Assembly: GCF_034661295.1 (NCBI RefSeq)
Contig: NZ_CP141062.1
Location: 806,001-870,000 of the forward strand
Source of the DNA: Faecalibacter sp. LW9
GTDB lineage: Bacteria > Bacteroidota > Bacteroidia > Flavobacteriales > Weeksellaceae
Reading direction: 5' to 3'
Length of the DNA: 64,000 nt
The notes beneath the pieces are model-generated. The model ran no database searches, was not told the DNA's origin, and worked only from the letters and a program-made list of their open reading frames with translations. Each line of letters opens with the position of its first letter. Positions within the stretch are counted from its first letter, which is position 1. A program made the translations under genes and the position numbers. Of the stretch, positions 61,454 to 64,000 are shown piece by piece.

Positions 61454-61698
61454 GATGCAAATTTAAAATTTTTAATAAGAAATGGCGAAACTTTATAATT
61501 CCTTTTCGTTTTTAACAATTTCTTTTCATTTTTGTTAAAATTTTAATCTTTAATCACTTAAACAAATAACATTCCATTTTAAATAATATTATTTTCGGAA
61601 AAGAGTGGTTTACTTCTTGCCATAAAATGGATACCTTTAATTTTAAATTACGAACGAGAAAGTTTTTGTAAATTTGCTCAACAGAATTAACTTATTCA

Positions 61699-62616
61699 AT
61701 GAAAAATCCATTGTTTTACGCTAAAATCTTGTTATTTGGAGAATACGGGATTATTGAAAACTCGAAAGGGCTAACAATTCCTTATAACTTCTATCAAGGT
61801 GCATTAAAATTTGAGCCATCTGAAATGGCTGCAGATTCGAATGCTCATCTTCGCAAATATGCCCACTATATTACGGAACATTTTTCAAATCAATTCGATA
61901 CAGAGGCTTTACACCGTGATGTAGAGGCCGGAATGTACTTTGATTCGAATATTCCACAAGGGTATGGTGTCGGAAGTTCTGGCGCTTTAGTAGCTGCGAT
62001 TTATGACAAATATGCGTTAAACAAAATTGAAATTCATAACGATTTAACGAAGGAAAAGATTTCTGAATTAAAAGCTACTTTTGGTTTGATGGAATCGTAT
62101 TTTCATGGAAAATCTTCAGGGATTGACCCTTTGATCTGTTACATGAACATTCCTTTATTAATCCAATCCAAAGATGATATTTCTACTGTTGGATTACCCG
62201 AAGCCTCTGCTAACGGAAAAGGAGCAGTCTTTTTAATTAATTCTGGTGAACCTGGAGAGACGGCTCCAATGGTTCAAATCTTCTTTGAAAAAATGAAAAA
62301 AGAAGGATTTCGTAATACCTTAAAAGAAGAATTCATCAAATACAATAATGCCTGCATTGAATATTTTGTAAAAGGAGAATACAATCCTTTATTTCATAAT
62401 TTGCAAAAGTTATCGTCTTGGGCATTTGAACATTTCCGTCCAATGATTCCACAAAAACTGGTGAACGCTTGGAAGACAGGAATCGATACGAATACGTATT
62501 ATCTTAAACTTTGCGGATCTGGTGGCGGCGGATATGTGTTAGGATTTACGCAAGATTATGAGAAAGCGAAAACATATCTTAAAGATTTCAATACTGAAGT
62601 GATCTACCGTTTCTAA
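61699..62616 (+). CDS. GHMP kinase, mevalonate kinase-like
   Basis: A 305-residue GHMP-superfamily kinase. The GHMP ATP-binding loop is PQGYGVGSSGALVAA (about residues 92-106), with AKILLFGEYGI at the start as the substrate motif and LCGSGGGGYVLGF at the C-terminus. The neighbours in this class point to the mevalonate pathway, where such a kinase acts before diphosphomevalonate decarboxylase. The exact substrate is inferred. It is followed by a UbiA prenyltransferase gene 15 bases later. Confidence 0.85.
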   Translation: MKNPLFYAKILLFGEYGIIENSKGLTIPYNFYQGALKFEPSEMAADSNAHLRKYAHYITEHFSNQFDTEALHRDVEAGMYFDSNIPQGYGVGSSGALVAAIYDKYALNKIEIHNDLTKEKISELKATFGLMESYFHGKSSGIDPLICYMNIPLLIQSKDDISTVGLPEASANGKGAVFLINSGEPGETAPMVQIFFEKMKKEGFRNTLKEEFIKYNNACIEYFVKGEYNPLFHNLQKLSSWAFEHFRPMIPQKLVNAWKTGIDTNTYYLKLCGSGGGGYVLGFTQDYEKAKTYLKDFNTEVIYRF

Positions 62617-62631
62617 TCTAAAATCATTACT

Positions 62632-63558
62632 ATGAATGTGCAGAAGATAATAGTTCAACTTTTTGCATTATTTTCTGTGGTGCGTGGCTACAATCTGATT
62701 ATCTTGATGTTGGCCCAATACCTTGCATCTTTATTTATTTTTGCTCCACATGAAAGCCATTTGAGCATCTTAACCAACCATAAGATCAATGGAATTATTT
62801 TGGTTTCGGTCATGTGCGTAGCTGCAGGCTATATCATCAATAACTTTTATGATTTAGAAAAAGACCTTATCAAACGGCCGATGCAGACGTATTTGCAAAA
62901 ACAAGTCTCGCAAGGATTTAAGCTCACCGTATACATCATTCTTAATGCTTCAGCTTTGCTGATTGCCGCAGCTATATCATGGCGGGTTTTTGTTTATTTC
63001 TTTATTTATCAATTTTTGATGTGGTTTTATAGTCATAAGATGAATCGCTTTGCACTCATCAAAAATTTTTACCTGGTGACCCTTCGCATCTTGCCCTTTT
63101 TTGCGTTATTAATTTACTTTGATAATTATGAATTTGGCTTATTTATGCACGCGGGTTTCTTAACCCTTTTACTTTTGATTACTGATATCGTTAAAGATTT
63201 AGCTTCAAAACGAGTCGATTTAATCTATAATTACAATTCCATTCCCATCAAATATGGGAATACATTCACTAAAATTATTGTCTTTCTCTTAATCGGAATC
63301 GATTGTTGTATTGGTTTTTATCTGATTAAGAGTCATGAAATTGGGTTAATGAAATATTTTTTTATCGGTGCAATAATTCTATTCATAATCAATACGTTCC
63401 TCTTATTTAGGGCGAAAACCGAGCAAGAATATAAAATTTTACATTATTTTTTTAAAGGAATGATCGTTGCAGGGGTTTTCAGTATCGCATTTATCGAAAT
63501 AAATCCCTTAACTTTGCAAACTATTGCGCAAAATTTTAGGGCGCATCAATCAATATAA
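62632..63558 (+). CDS. UbiA-family prenyltransferase (geranylgeranylglycerol-phosphate geranylgeranyltransferase-like)
   Basis: A 308-residue membrane enzyme with about eight to nine hydrophobic helices. The first Asp-rich motif is variant (NNFYDLEKDLIKRP) and the second is TDIVKDLASKRVD. The family transfers prenyl chains onto aromatic or glycerol-phosphate acceptors. With the upstream kinase the pathway from mevalonate to a prenyl lipid is suggested, but the acceptor is not known. It ends two bases before the next gene, so they form one operon. Confidence 0.82.
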   Translation: MNVQKIIVQLFALFSVVRGYNLIILMLAQYLASLFIFAPHESHLSILTNHKINGIILVSVMCVAAGYIINNFYDLEKDLIKRPMQTYLQKQVSQGFKLTVYIILNASALLIAAAISWRVFVYFFIYQFLMWFYSHKMNRFALIKNFYLVTLRILPFFALLIYFDNYEFGLFMHAGFLTLLLLITDIVKDLASKRVDLIYNYNSIPIKYGNTFTKIIVFLLIGIDCCIGFYLIKSHEIGLMKYFFIGAIILFIINTFLLFRAKTEQEYKILHYFFKGMIVAGVFSIAFIEINPLTLQTIAQNFRAHQSI

Positions 63559-63560
63559 TC

Positions 63561-64000
63561 ATGAATAATAGACGAAATCAATCCAACAACAGAAATTCCC
63601 AAGGCGGGAATAATCGTGGTAAAGGAGGAAACAGTGGTTCTTCTTCATCAAGACCTAACGGCGGGAAAGGTAAACCAAGTTTTGGAGCTAAGAAAACTGA
63701 AGGTGGGAAACCAAGCTTCGGTGGAGGAAGCAGAACAGAAGGAGGTAAACCAAGTTTTGGACCTAAAAAAACGTTCAATCGACCAGGAGAGAAACCTTTT
63801 GTAAAAAGGTTAAAAGCTGCTCCAGTTGATGACGGGACTATTCGTTTAAACAAATATGTAGCGAATGCAGGGATTGCATCCAGAAGAGAGGCTGACGAAC
63901 TGATCAAGACTGGAATCGTTACAGTGAATGGTCAAGTTATCACCGAAATGGGATATAAGGTTCAACCCGATGATGAAGTACGTTTCGACGGAAAAAGAAT
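63561..64000 (+). CDS. RluB/RsuA-type pseudouridine synthase, N-terminal part
   Basis: The gene starts at ATG 63561 and runs off the right edge. The first 80 residues are a Gly/Asn/Ser/Lys-rich tail with repeated blocks (GGKPSFGAKK, GGKPSFGGGSR, GGKPSFGPKK), then the S4 RNA-binding domain (TIRLNKYVANAGIASRREAD, ... VTVNGQVITEMGYKV). This N-terminal arrangement is that of RluB-type rRNA pseudouridine synthases in Bacteroidota. The catalytic core lies beyond the window. It starts two bases after the UbiA stop. Confidence 0.88.
   Translation, partial: MNNRRNQSNNRNSQGGNNRGKGGNSGSSSSRPNGGKGKPSFGAKKTEGGKPSFGGGSRTEGGKPSFGPKKTFNRPGEKPFVKRLKAAPVDDGTIRLNKYVANAGIASRREADELIKTGIVTVNGQVITEMGYKVQPDDEVRFDGKR

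Noticed and set aside
63578-63907. 109-residue proline-rich minus-strand open frame
   Set aside because: It is antisense to the Gly/Lys-rich start of the pseudouridine synthase; composition mirrors that strand and no start signal is seen.

Overview
This is chromosomal DNA of a low-GC Bacteroidota bacterium of the class Flavobacteriia, most likely a Weeksellaceae-type genus such as Empedobacter (the genus is inference). The support is threefold: promoters with the Bacteroidota -7 box TAnnTTTG, in two places exactly 19 bp from a TTTG -33 box; family markers such as GldD, a GLPGLI protein, a DUF6089-like barrel, a tandem UspA and a mevalonate-pathway kinase; and gene orders typical of the class (CBS protein-nadK-barrel-uppS-bamA-ompH-ompH, mutY-ssb-gldD, kinase-UbiA-RluB).

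Layout. 1-9.5 kb: start of a superoxide dismutase, a serine hydrolase, a PolB-type exonuclease, a CNNM/CorC protein, a fused peptide ABC ATPase, then PpiD, LptC and a barrel protein (envelope biogenesis). 9.6-11.3 kb: two tRNA-Phe genes in a 165-bp direct repeat, then a 1305-bp IS3-family element. 11.4-16.6 kb: two tandem aconitases, one cut by an in-frame TGA. 17-23 kb: argH, a tiny repeat lipoprotein, an OlsF-like acyltransferase coupled to aspartate kinase, and fbp. 23-30.6 kb: an SGNH lipoprotein with FadL, a BaiN-like flavoprotein, a frameshifted UspA, a thioesterase and thiL. 30.9-37.3 kb: rpmA/rplU, the feoAB locus with its small Cys-rich partner, a decayed AraC-type regulator, MeaB, an ADP-ribosylglycohydrolase and two tRNA-Asn. 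37.3-43 kb: rseP, gldD, ssb, mutY, and divergently HU, a 30-residue basic protein and RNase G. 43-51.3 kb: metal and house-keeping genes (GLPGLI protein, siderophore-interacting flavoprotein, phosphatase, zinc-type P-type ATPase with a Fur-family regulator, glycosylasparaginase, CutC, holB, a second repeat lipoprotein). 51.7-61.5 kb: serS, rfbD/rfbC and the BAM/undecaprenyl/NAD-kinase cluster. 61.7-64 kb: GHMP kinase, UbiA prenyltransferase and the start of an RluB-type pseudouridine synthase.

How it works together. Most of the window is core genome serving the cell envelope, central metabolism, translation and iron/zinc handling. Genes are in short operons closed by strong hairpin terminators, many bidirectional. 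Four loci are broken or altered by one- or two-base changes: the aconitase nonsense codon, the UspA +1, the AraC-type regulator with two shifts, and the shortened slippery tract of the insertion sequence. I found no CRISPR array, prophage, defence island or convincing wholly new system. The most interesting signals are the IS sitting at the centre of a reconstructed near-perfect palindrome, its shortened frameshift tract, the nonsense-interrupted aconitase, the operator pair at the siderophore-interacting protein, and the two paralogous D-S-T repeat lipoproteins.
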